Shown here: piece after piece, positions 8,448 through 18,119 of the stretch
Position numbering within the stretch: the first letter of the stretch is position 1
How the letters are laid out: the number at the start of each line of letters is the position of its first letter
Source of the DNA: Ktedonobacteraceae bacterium
Lineage (GTDB): Bacteria; Chloroflexota; Ktedonobacteria; Ktedonobacterales; Ktedonobacteraceae
Assembly: GCA_035653615.1 (NCBI GenBank)
Contig: DASRBN010000031.1
Location: 124,001-188,000, forward strand
Length of the DNA: 64,000 nucleotides
Direction: 5' to 3'
Notes under the pieces: generated by a model
The model's database searches: none
What the model saw: only the letters and a program-made list of their open reading frames with translations
Told to the model about the DNA's origin: nothing
Translations under genes and position numbers: made by a program

Positions 8448-9899
8448 GTGGTGTTGAAAAGCGGTATATTCGGGCAAAGAACTATAGGCGAAAAAGGAAC
8501 AGGTCTATTATCTCCCTCTTCTATTTTTCCTCTGATGGGGCTGCTATTGGCGGTCGTATTGGCTGTTATACTGGGGAGAAGAGATGAGGCTACAGATGCG
8601 TTTATTGCCGGGGCTATTTTATTCGCGCTTGTGCTTATCCTACAACAGCATGAATTAGCTGTAGTGATGGTAATTGCCGTTCATCTCTACATAGACTGGT
8701 ATCTGGGATACAATTTAGCCGCATTGGTCATGGAATTTCTGTTACTGGGCGCCCTCTTTTTAGCTCGAACAGCCAGGTACCACTGGACGGTTCCGCAAGG
8801 TCTATGGCTCTGGGGGCTATTGCTAGCAGTCAGTCTATTGCCCGCGACCCAGGGAATTACCCTTTCTGATGGTTTTTACTACTATTTCAATGTTATTTTT
8901 AATTCGTTCATGATATTCTGGATAGGATTAGTTCTCGCCAGAAATATTGCATCTGTTCGACGCTTTTTCGAGATATTTTCGGCCTTTTGTACACTGATGG
9001 CTATTCATACCATCATTCAGGCTACGACCGGTATATTTCTGCTTGCTTCATCGCGCTTTAACGCTTACCTGGCGCTGGTGTCAGATTATACACTGGCTTA
9101 TTCGGATATCCAGCGCGCGGGATCATTTTTTGTGAACCCTGATTCGAGCGGCAGTTTCTTTGGCATCGTAATCTTTGTTCCCCTTTGCCTCTTTTTTTGC
9201 AGTCGTTCTTTGCCCAGGAAACTCTTCTACCTTGCCGAATTGCTGCTGATGTTAGTAGCATTGCTTTTCACGTATAGTACCGGCGGGTGGGTGGCAGCAG
9301 CAGCTGGTTTCCTGGTTTTTATGCTATTTGTTGGTCATAACCGCTACCGTTTGCTACTGCCATTTTTCTTTGTCCTCATTATCTTTGCATTAATAACTTT
9401 TTTCCCTGAGCAAATCAACCTGCAAATCCAGCATGCGCTTACTCCGAGCGAGGCCTCGTTACGCGAAGCCGCATGGCAGACGGGAATACAAGTCATCCGT
9501 GCCTTTCCTTTAACGGGTATAGGCCTGGGTCGTTATGACTATATTGTGAGAGCAGACCCCTATCGAGTACCACAACAATACCGGCCTCTGGCCCATCCGC
9601 ATAATTCGTATATCGAACTCGCGGCTTTAGGTGGTGTGCCAATCCTACTCATTTTTATGGCGCTGCTTGCATTTACATTCTGGCTGGGAGTTCGCAACTG
9701 GCACCGGATAAAGGGGCAGGCAAGTTCGTTATATGCCGGCGGCCTGGCTCTTGTAGTTGCTTTAAGCGTTAATAGCATGTTCATTCCCGGATGGACTCTC
9801 CCACCCCTGGTGGTGATAGGCTGGTTGATTCTTGGTATCATCTCTTCTCCTTTGCCTTTCAAAAATCAGGCTGTCGAAACGGAGAAGAAGAATACGTAG
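8448..9899 (+). CDS. O-antigen polymerase/ligase-like membrane protein (Wzy/WaaL family)
   Basis: About 483 residues with around 11-12 hydrophobic helices and a larger extracytoplasmic loop near residues 355-395. The loop includes LTGIGLGRYDY and LAHPHNSYIELAALGG, which matches the conserved H-N-x-Y/L-E region of PF04932 proteins. Beside a Wzz/BY-kinase and a flippase gene it most likely polymerises repeat units; a ligase role cannot be excluded. The start is unclear: GTG 8448 has TAGGA at a spacing of 6, while TTG 8412 would add 12 residues. The stop is 3 bases from the next start, so the genes are co-transcribed. Confidence 0.88.
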   Translation: MVLKSGIFGQRTIGEKGTGLLSPSSIFPLMGLLLAVVLAVILGRRDEATDAFIAGAILFALVLILQQHELAVVMVIAVHLYIDWYLGYNLAALVMEFLLLGALFLARTARYHWTVPQGLWLWGLLLAVSLLPATQGITLSDGFYYYFNVIFNSFMIFWIGLVLARNIASVRRFFEIFSAFCTLMAIHTIIQATTGIFLLASSRFNAYLALVSDYTLAYSDIQRAGSFFVNPDSSGSFFGIVIFVPLCLFFCSRSLPRKLFYLAELLLMLVALLFTYSTGGWVAAAAGFLVFMLFVGHNRYRLLLPFFFVLIIFALITFFPEQINLQIQHALTPSEASLREAAWQTGIQVIRAFPLTGIGLGRYDYIVRADPYRVPQQYRPLAHPHNSYIELAALGGVPILLIFMALLAFTFWLGVRNWHRIKGQASSLYAGGLALVVALSVNSMFIPGWTLPPLVVIGWLILGIISSPLPFKNQAVETEKKNT

Positions 9900-9902
9900 T
9901 CG

Positions 9903-12155
9903 ATGAGAAGAGTCTTTATTCCCATGAGTAGATGGACTGGCAAAATAGAAACGAAGCTCCGACTCACAGAGGCCCGGAATAACGCTATATTAGCTCAATA
10001 TCCTGTTGACTTAGCGCCTCTAATGCAGGACAAAAAGGATACTTCAGGCTTTAGCAGAGAAAAAAGGAGCATTCATCCTGTTGAGTGTCATCCAACCATT
10101 GTCGCACAACATGCCCTGGTTCATTGGAACCAATACATTACAAATGCTGCTGAATCGCAATGTAGCAAGTTCCTGGTAAGCGCAAACTGGCTTATTGAGA
10201 ACGAGCGGCGCATTGGTAAGGATGCTGGCGGATGGCCGATCTCTTTTCCGCATCCTACGCTTCCTGGTGGAGATTCCTGGCTGTCAGCGTCAGCACAGGG
10301 AACTGCAATCTCTGTTCTCCTGCGCGCCTATCAGCTTACTCAAAAAGAAGAATTCTTTGAGTGCGCGCAACGTGTAGCTCGTACTTTCGAGCGAGATATA
10401 CTTGATGGTGGAGTAAGTGTCCCAATAGGTAAAGAAGGCGTCTTTTTCGAAGAGGTGGCCATTTATCCTGCGTCACACTCCCTGAGCGGTTTCATCTTTG
10501 GACTGCTGGGACTCTATGAGTATGTGGCAGTCACAGGAGACGTTGAAGTTGAGAAGCTGATTGCACGGGGCCTCGCGACGATGCACGGCCTTATCGCTGA
10601 ATTTGATGCTGGTTTCTGGACGCGGTTTGATCTGCTCCACCGTGATCTTGCGACACCGGCGCAGCTGGTCTTGCAGGTTGAACTGCTTGCGGCTCTTGCC
10701 AGGCTTTCTGGTTGCGATCATTGCTTGCGGCTGGTTGCACGTTGGCGTCGGTACCAGCATCAATTCGGCTCTCGCCTGCGTTACCAGCTTGTAAGTTATT
10801 GTCGCCTCTATAGTCGTGCAATTTGGGGAAGAGTACGCGATGCTCTTTTCCCCGAAGCTCAAACTTCGTCTATCCTGCGTGTTTGTGTGCCGGTTACTGC
10901 AATGCCCGTTATGGGTGGCATGCATAGTGTCCTGGCAAAGATAGCGCGGGTGACCTCCGATATCTGGCGCATGGAGTACCTGGCGCAGGCTGTGGGACCA
11001 AATCCTGATGGCCTGGTTATCCATAAGTTCGGTACAGCGAAGATGGCTCCCTGGCAGTTTCCTGCTGTCTGGCTCTATTCGCTCGCGGCGGCTCGAAAGT
11101 TATGTTCGCTTATGGCTCATGGCGCCCGTTACGATCTTATTTTGACGCAGGATGGTGTCTTCACTTCTGCTTTTACTGCGCTTCTGGGCAGATTAGCCGG
11201 TGTGAGGATAGTATGCATCGACCATGGCAACCTGAGATTGCTCAACAGCCCTGTTTATCGCGCCGAGCGCCTGCAAACGCTGTCTGAGATGCGATGGCCC
11301 TCGCGGTTGCTGAGGCGCATCTTGTTTAAGTGCTACTGGCCTTCGCTTTCCATCCTTGCGTGGCTTTCCGCTCGTTTTGTCGATCATTATTTCATTCCAG
11401 GCGTTCCTGGTGATGGGACGGAAGACGTACTCGCGCAACTTGGCGTGCAGCAAAGTAGGATTACGCGCTTCGCGAATATGATAGACGTGGATCGCCATGT
11501 CATTCCCGATGAAGTGGCGCGGGTACGTTCACGTGAGGCATACGGCATTGCCGGGAACGCTATCGTTATCGCTATGATCTGTCGCCTCGCTCCTGAGAAA
11601 GGAATAGACACCGCGCTGGAAGCAATAAGCCTGGCGCTTTCCTCGCTTACTCCAGAATTGCGAGGGCGAGTTCGCATGATAATCGCGGGCGATGGGCCGC
11701 TGCGGGCAGAGGTTGAGGAGGATATCCGCGGACGGCAGCTTGAGCAGGTATGTTTGCTGTGGGGCCAGGCTTCGCAAGCAGATGTCATTTCGCTGCTTGG
11801 TATAAGTGACATATTCCTGTATACGAGTAGACGGGGAGCAGGCTATCCTATGGCGATTCTAGAGGCAATGGCATCTGAATGCGCAGTCATTGCCACAAAT
11901 GATCCCCTGGCCAACGAATATATGCTGGCAGAGGGGCGTGGCATCATCGTGCCTATAGACGATGCGAGAGCGGTAAGCGATGCTCTTGTATCGCTGATAC
12001 ATAATGGGCAATTGTGCCGCCTGATGGGGAGCAGGGCCAGAAGCTATGTGGCGGCTTACCATAGCGCCATAACATTGAGGCGATCCTTACTGCGCGTAAC
12101 CCATTGGTCGTCATTGGATGAGTCTTTGCAGCTTGAAAGCGTTGAGAGACAATGA
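9903..12155 (+). CDS. Two-domain protein: D-glucuronyl C5-epimerase-like domain fused to family 4 glycosyltransferase
   Basis: 750 residues. Residues about 100-295 resemble the C-terminal catalytic domain of D-glucuronyl C5-epimerases (PF06662). The matching stretches are GGDSWLSASAQGTAISVLLR, then ILDGGVSVP, FFEEVAIYPASHSLSGFIFG, LLGLYEY and GFWTRFDLLH. In heparan sulfate and heparosan systems this fold inverts glucuronate to iduronate in the polymer. Residues about 320-750 are a GT-B glycosyltransferase with RLAPEKGIDTALEA, IIAGDGPLRAEVEE and the donor motif GAGYPMAILEAMASECAV. Start ATG 9903 has just a weak ribosome site; ATG 9924 is an alternative. The fusion suggests that one protein adds a sugar and acts on a uronate in the same repeat unit. 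Enzyme activity is inferred, and catalytic tyrosines were not verified. Confidence 0.85.
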   Translation: MRRVFIPMSRWTGKIETKLRLTEARNNAILAQYPVDLAPLMQDKKDTSGFSREKRSIHPVECHPTIVAQHALVHWNQYITNAAESQCSKFLVSANWLIENERRIGKDAGGWPISFPHPTLPGGDSWLSASAQGTAISVLLRAYQLTQKEEFFECAQRVARTFERDILDGGVSVPIGKEGVFFEEVAIYPASHSLSGFIFGLLGLYEYVAVTGDVEVEKLIARGLATMHGLIAEFDAGFWTRFDLLHRDLATPAQLVLQVELLAALARLSGCDHCLRLVARWRRYQHQFGSRLRYQLVSYCRLYSRAIWGRVRDALFPEAQTSSILRVCVPVTAMPVMGGMHSVLAKIARVTSDIWRMEYLAQAVGPNPDGLVIHKFGTAKMAPWQFPAVWLYSLAAARKLCSLMAHGARYDLILTQDGVFTSAFTALLGRLAGVRIVCIDHGNLRLLNSPVYRAERLQTLSEMRWPSRLLRRILFKCYWPSLSILAWLSARFVDHYFIPGVPGDGTEDVLAQLGVQQSRITRFANMIDVDRHVIPDEVARVRSREAYGIAGNAIVIAMICRLAPEKGIDTALEAISLALSSLTPELRGRVRMIIAGDGPLRAEVEEDIRGRQLEQVCLLWGQASQADVISLLGISDIFLYTSRRGAGYPMAILEAMASECAVIATNDPLANEYMLAEGRGIIVPIDDARAVSDALVSLIHNGQLCRLMGSRARSYVAAYHSAITLRRSLLRVTHWSSLDESLQLESVERQ

Positions 12156-13888
12156 ATGTATCAGGGGACGAGTACAGCCGGGAGAATGTCACCGGTACTT
12201 ACGCTTTCGAGGATGACTACGTTGACCAGTTACCTACGCTGCCGGTTCCTGTATTCGGAATGGAGCAAATCCCATCACAACTGAATGTTAGATTAACGAA
12301 CGAAAACGCACACCGGCATGGGTATGGGACTCAGGATAGTTTGCCTTTCTATGATATGCAAACCTGGTATTTGCCGGTCGTCCATGCAAAACATATCCCC
12401 AGAGCTAAGATAGATGTTCAGGCAGCCGGCGCCTCCGATGTGGATAGCTATATCCTGCTTATACGCAACCTGGTGAAGAGTTCGGGTGTTTATGCCTTAT
12501 CTGCGATTGCCGGTCCGTTAATTTCCCTGGCCCTTGCGCCATTTTTGACGCACTCGCTCTCGCCTACTGATTATGGTATTCTTACCATCCTTAGCACTGC
12601 CATCTCTCTTGGTGCGGGCATCACACAAATGGGTCTTGCAACGGCATTTTTCCGTGCCTACAACTATGACTATACATCTCCCGGTGATCGACGCTATGTT
12701 CTCGCGACCACCACTCTATTGCTCTGCCTTATCTCAATTCCGGTCGCCATTGGAGCCGCAATCGGCTCTTCCTACCTGGCGGATCTCTTACTGGGGAGTT
12801 CAGTGCCTGGGAGTCTTATCGTCATAGCAGCGGGTGTATTAGTCGTACAAAATCTATCCGTTCCGGGTTTCGCCTGGCTGCGCGCGGAAAGTCGCGCGCT
12901 TTTCTATTCTTTGTTGTCGGTCAGCAATGTGCTTATCACCTTGATAGCCAACCTGGTCCTGGTAGGCGTGTTTCATTGGGGTATCACGGGATCGCTGATT
13001 GCTATGGGCCTTGGATATAGCGGCACAGTACTCTGCACGATGCCGTTTATCCTGCTGCATGCGGGTGCCAGGATACGTATTGATATCGCGCGGAGCATGC
13101 TATCATTTGGAGCGCCGCTTGTTCTCAATGTGATTTCCTACTGGGTGCTGCAGGTGCTTGATCGCTACCTGCTGAGTCGCTTTGGCTCGCTCGCCCAGAC
13201 TGCCATGTACGCGGTAGTTTATACGCTGGGGTCGGCCCTGTCTGTGGTAGTCATCGCGCCTTTCACACTGGCCTGGCCTACGGCGATGTTTGCGATTGCT
13301 AAGCGTGACGATGCGTCTCAAGCCTTCCGGCTCTTATTTCGCTGGCTGTGTATCGTGCTGCTCTTCTCCGCGTTTGGCCTGTCGCTTGCCGGCCAGGTAC
13401 TGTTGGACTGGCTCTTCCCGCCGGCTTACCATGCAGAAGCGCTGATTATTCCTGTCGTCGCCGTCTCAATTGCGTTCTATGGCGTCTATTTCATCTTCAT
13501 GATAGGAGCAAACATTACGCGTAAAACCTGGTTAGGCGGCGTGTTTGTGACCATTGCGGCCATCGTCAATACCGCCCTTAACCTGGTTCTCATTCCACAG
13601 GATGGCGCGATGGGAGCTGCTCTTGCAACCTTAGTCGCATACGCTGTACTTGCCGCGATAGCCTATGTAGTGAACCAGCGCATCTATCCTATCCCTTTTG
13701 AGATTGATATCTTCATTGCTGCTCTGCTGGTTGGCGCTGTCCTCTATCTCGGCAGTGAATTCCTGGTAGGATTTCGGGTAACAGAAAGCTCCCTGGGTAT
13801 CTTCGCAATAGCAGTTGGCCTTTATACAGGTATCCTGATACTGCTGGGGAAACTTCCATACCGGCACGTACCAGGACGAAACGGATAA
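12152..13888 (+). CDS. Wzx-like polysaccharide flippase (MOP superfamily)
   Basis: 578 residues with about 12-14 membrane helices from residue 108 on, starting VKSSGVYALSAIAGPLISLA, with the PF01943/PF13440 pattern of lipid-linked repeat-unit flippases. The first 105 residues are a polar extension of no recognised family, longer than usual for Wzx and probably cytoplasmic. The start codon overlaps the stop of the upstream gene by four bases (ATGA), which indicates translational coupling with the epimerase/glycosyltransferase. It would move undecaprenyl-linked units across the membrane for the polymerase encoded two genes upstream. Confidence 0.92.
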   Translation: MNVSGDEYSRENVTGTYAFEDDYVDQLPTLPVPVFGMEQIPSQLNVRLTNENAHRHGYGTQDSLPFYDMQTWYLPVVHAKHIPRAKIDVQAAGASDVDSYILLIRNLVKSSGVYALSAIAGPLISLALAPFLTHSLSPTDYGILTILSTAISLGAGITQMGLATAFFRAYNYDYTSPGDRRYVLATTTLLLCLISIPVAIGAAIGSSYLADLLLGSSVPGSLIVIAAGVLVVQNLSVPGFAWLRAESRALFYSLLSVSNVLITLIANLVLVGVFHWGITGSLIAMGLGYSGTVLCTMPFILLHAGARIRIDIARSMLSFGAPLVLNVISYWVLQVLDRYLLSRFGSLAQTAMYAVVYTLGSALSVVVIAPFTLAWPTAMFAIAKRDDASQAFRLLFRWLCIVLLFSAFGLSLAGQVLLDWLFPPAYHAEALIIPVVAVSIAFYGVYFIFMIGANITRKTWLGGVFVTIAAIVNTALNLVLIPQDGAMGAALATLVAYAVLAAIAYVVNQRIYPIPFEIDIFIAALLVGAVLYLGSEFLVGFRVTESSLGIFAIAVGLYTGILILLGKLPYRHVPGRNG

Positions 13889-13938
13889 GGCATTATTGTT
13901 TACCGATCAGCTTTAGAACGTGGAGGAGGTTAAAACGT

Positions 13939-14883
13939 ATGACATCTGCAAGAGTAGAAACATGGTGGCATAAGAGCGCCAGGTGGTTAGCGACAAGTAC
14001 TTTGAGAGTCCTGCCTATACCACCAGCGCAGAAGTGGCGACTGGCAGGCGTCATTGCTGACAGGCTAGAATCCCCGGCCAGTCCATCGAAGGTGGTATGG
14101 ATGGCAAGTGGTTTCAAGATGCTGTTGGACCTGGGCAAGCCATATGAGCGACGGAGCTATTACACAGGCGTATATGATGCTCATCTCACACGCCTGTGTA
14201 AGCTGCTCTTGCGTCCTGGAGATACCGTGATAGATGGAGGAGCGAACATTGGGTATATGTCGTTATTGGCAGCCAAGTGCATTGGCAGATATGGCTGCGT
14301 CCACGCTTTTGAACCTGTTCCGCCGACATTTGAGATTCTCAAGCAGAATATACAATTGAATGGCTGCTCTAACATTCGCGCTAATCCCCTGGCGCTTGCA
14401 CAGAAGGTGGGAGCGTTATGTTTTGCCTTGCCTGTTGATGCTGGCACCGGTAAAACACTCGACCGGCTTGCGACGCTGGCACAACTGCGGGACGGCTCGC
14501 GATTTGAAGTCCCTGCCTGCCCATTAGATGAGTATGTGGCATCATCGGGCATTACGTCGATCAGGCTTCTCAAGCTGGACCTGGAAGGAGGTGAGGTAGC
14601 CGCGATTGATGGGATGCGGCAATTGCTAAGTGAGCAGCGTATTTCGTATCTCATCAGCGAGTTCAATCCACCTTTGCTCGATCAACTGGGTATTCCTCAT
14701 TCTGCCCTACAAGAGACTTTGCGGAACTATGGCTACAGTTGTTACCGCATTCACTACTACGTCGGATTCGCGCGCCTGGAATATCTGCAACTACTAGATA
14801 CTTCCTGTGAGAATGTACCTGGTGAATTTGGTGACTATCTCTTTGTTGCTCCAGGACTACCTGTTCCTGGCAAGAAGCGATAA
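13939..14883 (+). CDS. FkbM family methyltransferase
   Basis: A SAM-dependent methyltransferase of the FkbM family, 314 residues. Motif I is VIDGGANIGYMSLLAAK (about residue 97), followed by VHAFEPVPPTFEILKQNI and LLKLDLEGGEVAAIDG. Family members O-methylate sugars or polyketides, and in this locus a sugar hydroxyl of the polymer is the likely target (inference). A textbook GGAGGAGGT ribosome site lies 8-10 bases before the ATG. It follows the flippase gene by 50 bp. The 235 bp after it hold no gene that can be supported. Confidence 0.92.
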   Translation: MTSARVETWWHKSARWLATSTLRVLPIPPAQKWRLAGVIADRLESPASPSKVVWMASGFKMLLDLGKPYERRSYYTGVYDAHLTRLCKLLLRPGDTVIDGGANIGYMSLLAAKCIGRYGCVHAFEPVPPTFEILKQNIQLNGCSNIRANPLALAQKVGALCFALPVDAGTGKTLDRLATLAQLRDGSRFEVPACPLDEYVASSGITSIRLLKLDLEGGEVAAIDGMRQLLSEQRISYLISEFNPPLLDQLGIPHSALQETLRNYGYSCYRIHYYVGFARLEYLQLLDTSCENVPGEFGDYLFVAPGLPVPGKKR

Positions 14884-15118
14884 TTGTAGTTAGAAGAAGA
14901 TGAGTTTAACATAGCCGGACTATGCATTGTCGTTTTGCGTGGAAGCATCCATGCCGGGGAAAACTGCTGTTTAACCCGGTATCTTAAAGCAGCAGTGTAT
15001 TCCCTGGGCCTTTTCAAATGAAATGCTGTGAAGATAAAAAGATAGGGGAATTGATAATGACGGAGAGAAATTCTTCAGCCTGTGATCGCTGTTTCCTGCC
15101 TGTAGAAAGGGGAAAAGC

Positions 15119-16108
15119 TTGCGTATTCTTTATATTCATAACATCAACCGGGTAGCTGAGACCTATAGTAAAATGCTGGCTCAGCACGGTCACCCGGTAG
15201 ATCTCTATGAACCCAACCTTGTGGGGGGAGCTGCACCCCTGCCGGTAAAACTTGCACTCATGCCTGCGCGTGTTATCAGCCTGCGGAACATTGTAAGCAA
15301 ACTGAACTCGAACTATTTTGATCTCGTGCATATTCACTGGGCCACATATGGCGCGCTTGGCCTGGTGAGCCGCGTCCCCTATGTTGTTGAATGCCACGGG
15401 GATGATGTGCGAAATCGCTTGAAGAACCCTTTCTTCCGCCCATTATTAAGTCCCATTTTGCGCAGAGCTGGGGCTGTGTTGTGCATTACGCCTGATTTAC
15501 TCCCTATTGTGCGGGCCATTCGCCCTGATGCTATCTTCTTACCCGCTCCTATCGATACAGAGCAATTCGCACCTCTAGAGAAAAAAGAGGATCATCCCTG
15601 GTGCATCTTGCTATTTGCTCGCCTGGACCCTGACAAAGGTACTGATATTGCCATACAGGGTATTGAGTGCTTCGTTGAGCGTCATCCAGGTGTTCGCGTA
15701 CAGCTACTGGACTGGGGACTACTTAAAAGCAGGTACAAACGCCTGTATGGAGACCGTTTTGAGTTTGTTCCACCGGTCGCGTCACAGGAAGTGCAGCAAT
15801 TGATCTGCTCGGCAGACGTTGTTGTTGGCCAGTTCGCACTGGGCGCGATAGGGCTGTCGGAGTTACAGGCCATGAGTTGCGCCAGGCCGGTCATTGCCTC
15901 GTTTCGCTACACATCGGCCTACTCGTCTCCGCCCCCACTATGCCAGGCTCAAACGCCCGGGGAAGTGGATCGGCAACTTGAGAACCTTTTCCAGCACCCG
16001 GAGGAGGCTTCAGCAATCGGCCAACGCGCGCGCGCGTGGATCATAGAACATCATGAAAGGCGCATCCTTGCGGCCAGGCTGGAAAAACTTTATCAGACCA
16101 TCATATAG
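15119..16108 (+). CDS. Glycosyltransferase family 4
   Basis: A 329-residue GT-B glycosyltransferase starting with TTG at 15119 (MRILYIHNINRVAETYSKML), preceded by AAAGGGG at a spacing of 6. The acceptor half includes VHIHWATYGAL and VVECHGDD; the donor half includes LFARLDPDKGTDIAIQGIE and GLSELQAMSCARPVIASFRY, the E-x7-E-like region. It probably adds one sugar of the repeat unit on the cytoplasmic side. It is the last forward gene of this block and converges on the reverse propeller gene, with just 10 bp between the stops. Confidence 0.9.
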   Translation: MRILYIHNINRVAETYSKMLAQHGHPVDLYEPNLVGGAAPLPVKLALMPARVISLRNIVSKLNSNYFDLVHIHWATYGALGLVSRVPYVVECHGDDVRNRLKNPFFRPLLSPILRRAGAVLCITPDLLPIVRAIRPDAIFLPAPIDTEQFAPLEKKEDHPWCILLFARLDPDKGTDIAIQGIECFVERHPGVRVQLLDWGLLKSRYKRLYGDRFEFVPPVASQEVQQLICSADVVVGQFALGAIGLSELQAMSCARPVIASFRYTSAYSSPPPLCQAQTPGEVDRQLENLFQHPEEASAIGQRARAWIIEHHERRILAARLEKLYQTII

Positions 16109-16118
16109 GTCTCCACTT

Positions 16119-18119
16119 TTATACAGTCGTGTAGGAGTAAAGGTTACTGCCAGAGGCAAAGTAGATCGTTGGGCCGATCATGGCAAAGCCTGCCGTAATC
16201 GTAACACTGGACGGTATCAATGTCACCTGATTCGTATTTTGCAAGCTGATACTGAAGACCCCTTGAGACGATAATCCCCAGATTTTTCCGTTGTAAATAG
16301 CCGCGCTGTTGTAAATAGGACTTGAGAAGGGGAGCTTACTGCCATTGTTGATAAATGTCCCGGTGGCAGGATTAAAAATAAAGAGGTAGTTCCCGCTGCT
16401 GTTTGTCGCTATACCATAGACATAGCCATTGGCCGGGTTGACAAGCAGGTTGGTGATTGTATTCGGGTTGCTTACGCCTGGTATAAAGTAGCGGTGAATA
16501 ACAGTATTGTTTGTCACGTCCCAGCTGAATAGTTGTGCAGAGGAGGTTGAGGGATTTGTGCCACCTCCGCCGTAGATGGTTGTGCCACCGATGACGCAAT
16601 AGCTTCCACCACTATTGAGGCAGTTTCCCCTGGTGGTTGTCAGAGAAACAACACCCTGATTCTGGATTGGGAAGTACTCCTGGATATCGTTATTATTGAG
16701 TGTGTTCCAGGTGACGAGGGGGCCGCTCAGCTTGCCATATGAGGCAATAGCGCCTATGTAGAGGTGATTATTTGCTGCCCCTATCATCGCTTCAGGTCGG
16801 AGGTCGCTCTGAAAGTTGTTGCTTGAGATAACGGCGGGATTTGTGCTTCCATTAAAAGGTTTTGAGGGGTCGTAAATTTCCAGGGATGGTGAGGTGTAAG
16901 ACGCCACATAGAAGAGATTATTATAGGCCAGTTGCGCGTATGGCTCTCCATTTCCTATCTGTCCATTCATTACCACTCCTGCCGTGGGATTGGCAGGATT
17001 AAAGTTGAAGAAATCATATGGCAATACTGTTCCTCCGTAAACCTTACCATCCGGTCCTGCCGCGAAACGGAAGATAGAGAGATTCCTCCCCGTGTAGGTG
17101 TACGGAAAGATGCTGGTACCCTTACCTGGATGGATGACGGTTATTTGTGAAGTGCTTACAGAGATGGTACCACCATCGTTTAAGATATTTGTTGCTGCCG
17201 GGGGAACATAGGAGTTGATTTGCGTATAGTCTCCCTCACTGAGTTTGTAGTATTGGCAAGGAGAAGTTCCGCATACCTCCGCGTGAATAGCGCTGTCCAG
17301 GCCCAGATAGACCCAGGCTATACCGGCGCTTGAGGCAGTAATAAGCGGCGTGATGCTATTCGTAGCAACATTATAGGCAATAACCCGGCTTGATACAGAA
17401 CCAAGGCCGACATAGATGTAAGGCGAGTTCGGATCCGGGTCTGCAATACAGAACCTGGCATACTGTTCCTGGTAAGCAGGATCCATTGACCCAAGATTCA
17501 GCAATTGCGGATAGGGATCGAGCGGGTCGTAGCTGATGAGATCGGCTGATGGATAGGTACATCCATACACTTTGTGGTTGTAGGGACTGGTTGTGACCTG
17601 CCAGATATAGCTTTGTGCTGCTCCACTTTTGGGATCGCGAGGAGCCTGGCCGATGTCAATCAATTTTCCCTGCGTGATGTCGAACTTTAACACGTGAGCG
17701 TTTGGCAAGCTGCCCAGATACATATTATGGTCTGCTCCAACGGTCAGCGCCCACGCAGCTTCTTCACTACTAACCGGTGATGGGTAGACCCTGTCCTGGC
17801 CCGTATTGGGATCAATGGCGACGAGGTCCATTGTGCCATTGATATAGGTATAGGTAACATAATACAACTGGTGAGATGCTGACTGGCCCGGACCTACCAT
17901 ACTGTTCTGTATAGCTCCCTGACCCTGTGCATGACCAAGATACTGGTATCCTGCCGTTTGAGGACGCTCCAGGGAAGAAGCTGTCACATTGAACGTGGGA
18001 AGTATCGTATTTGCTGGTAGAGCGAAAACGGCCTGAGGTAGCGAACTGGCGCAACAGAAGAGTATCAAGAGGAAGAGAATTTTTGACTGAAAAGACAGAT
18101 TCCATTTCTTGTCAGGCAT
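16119..18119 (-). CDS. Secreted beta-propeller-like protein of unknown function
   Basis: 666 residues. A signal peptide is clear: basic MPDKKWNLSFQSK, the hydrophobic stretch ILFLLILFCCASSLPQAVFA, and a likely cleavage after VFA. The rest is made of about ten repeated blade-like units in which a G-x-V/L-Y-G/A pattern recurs, e.g. DHNMYLGSLPN, DGKVYGGTVLP, NNHLYIGAIAS and NGYVYGIATNS. This suggests a WD40/NHL/YVTN-type propeller, exported and probably surface-bound. No catalytic motif was recognised. GAGGTGG precedes the ATG by 7 bases. It lies inside the polysaccharide locus on the opposite strand, so a role in carbohydrate recognition is possible but unproven. Confidence 0.8.
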   Translation of the reverse strand: MPDKKWNLSFQSKILFLLILFCCASSLPQAVFALPANTILPTFNVTASSLERPQTAGYQYLGHAQGQGAIQNSMVGPGQSASHQLYYVTYTYINGTMDLVAIDPNTGQDRVYPSPVSSEEAAWALTVGADHNMYLGSLPNAHVLKFDITQGKLIDIGQAPRDPKSGAAQSYIWQVTTSPYNHKVYGCTYPSADLISYDPLDPYPQLLNLGSMDPAYQEQYARFCIADPDPNSPYIYVGLGSVSSRVIAYNVATNSITPLITASSAGIAWVYLGLDSAIHAEVCGTSPCQYYKLSEGDYTQINSYVPPAATNILNDGGTISVSTSQITVIHPGKGTSIFPYTYTGRNLSIFRFAAGPDGKVYGGTVLPYDFFNFNPANPTAGVVMNGQIGNGEPYAQLAYNNLFYVASYTSPSLEIYDPSKPFNGSTNPAVISSNNFQSDLRPEAMIGAANNHLYIGAIASYGKLSGPLVTWNTLNNNDIQEYFPIQNQGVVSLTTTRGNCLNSGGSYCVIGGTTIYGGGGTNPSTSSAQLFSWDVTNNTVIHRYFIPGVSNPNTITNLLVNPANGYVYGIATNSSGNYLFIFNPATGTFINNGSKLPFSSPIYNSAAIYNGKIWGLSSQGVFSISLQNTNQVTLIPSSVTITAGFAMIGPTIYFASGSNLYSYTTV

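Noticed and set aside
14884-15118. Small RNA or peptide gene between the FkbM and glycosyltransferase genes
   Set aside because: Just an imperfect CTGCTG...CAGCAG hairpin and a 32-codon frame overlapping the next gene were seen; neither has a promoter or terminator.
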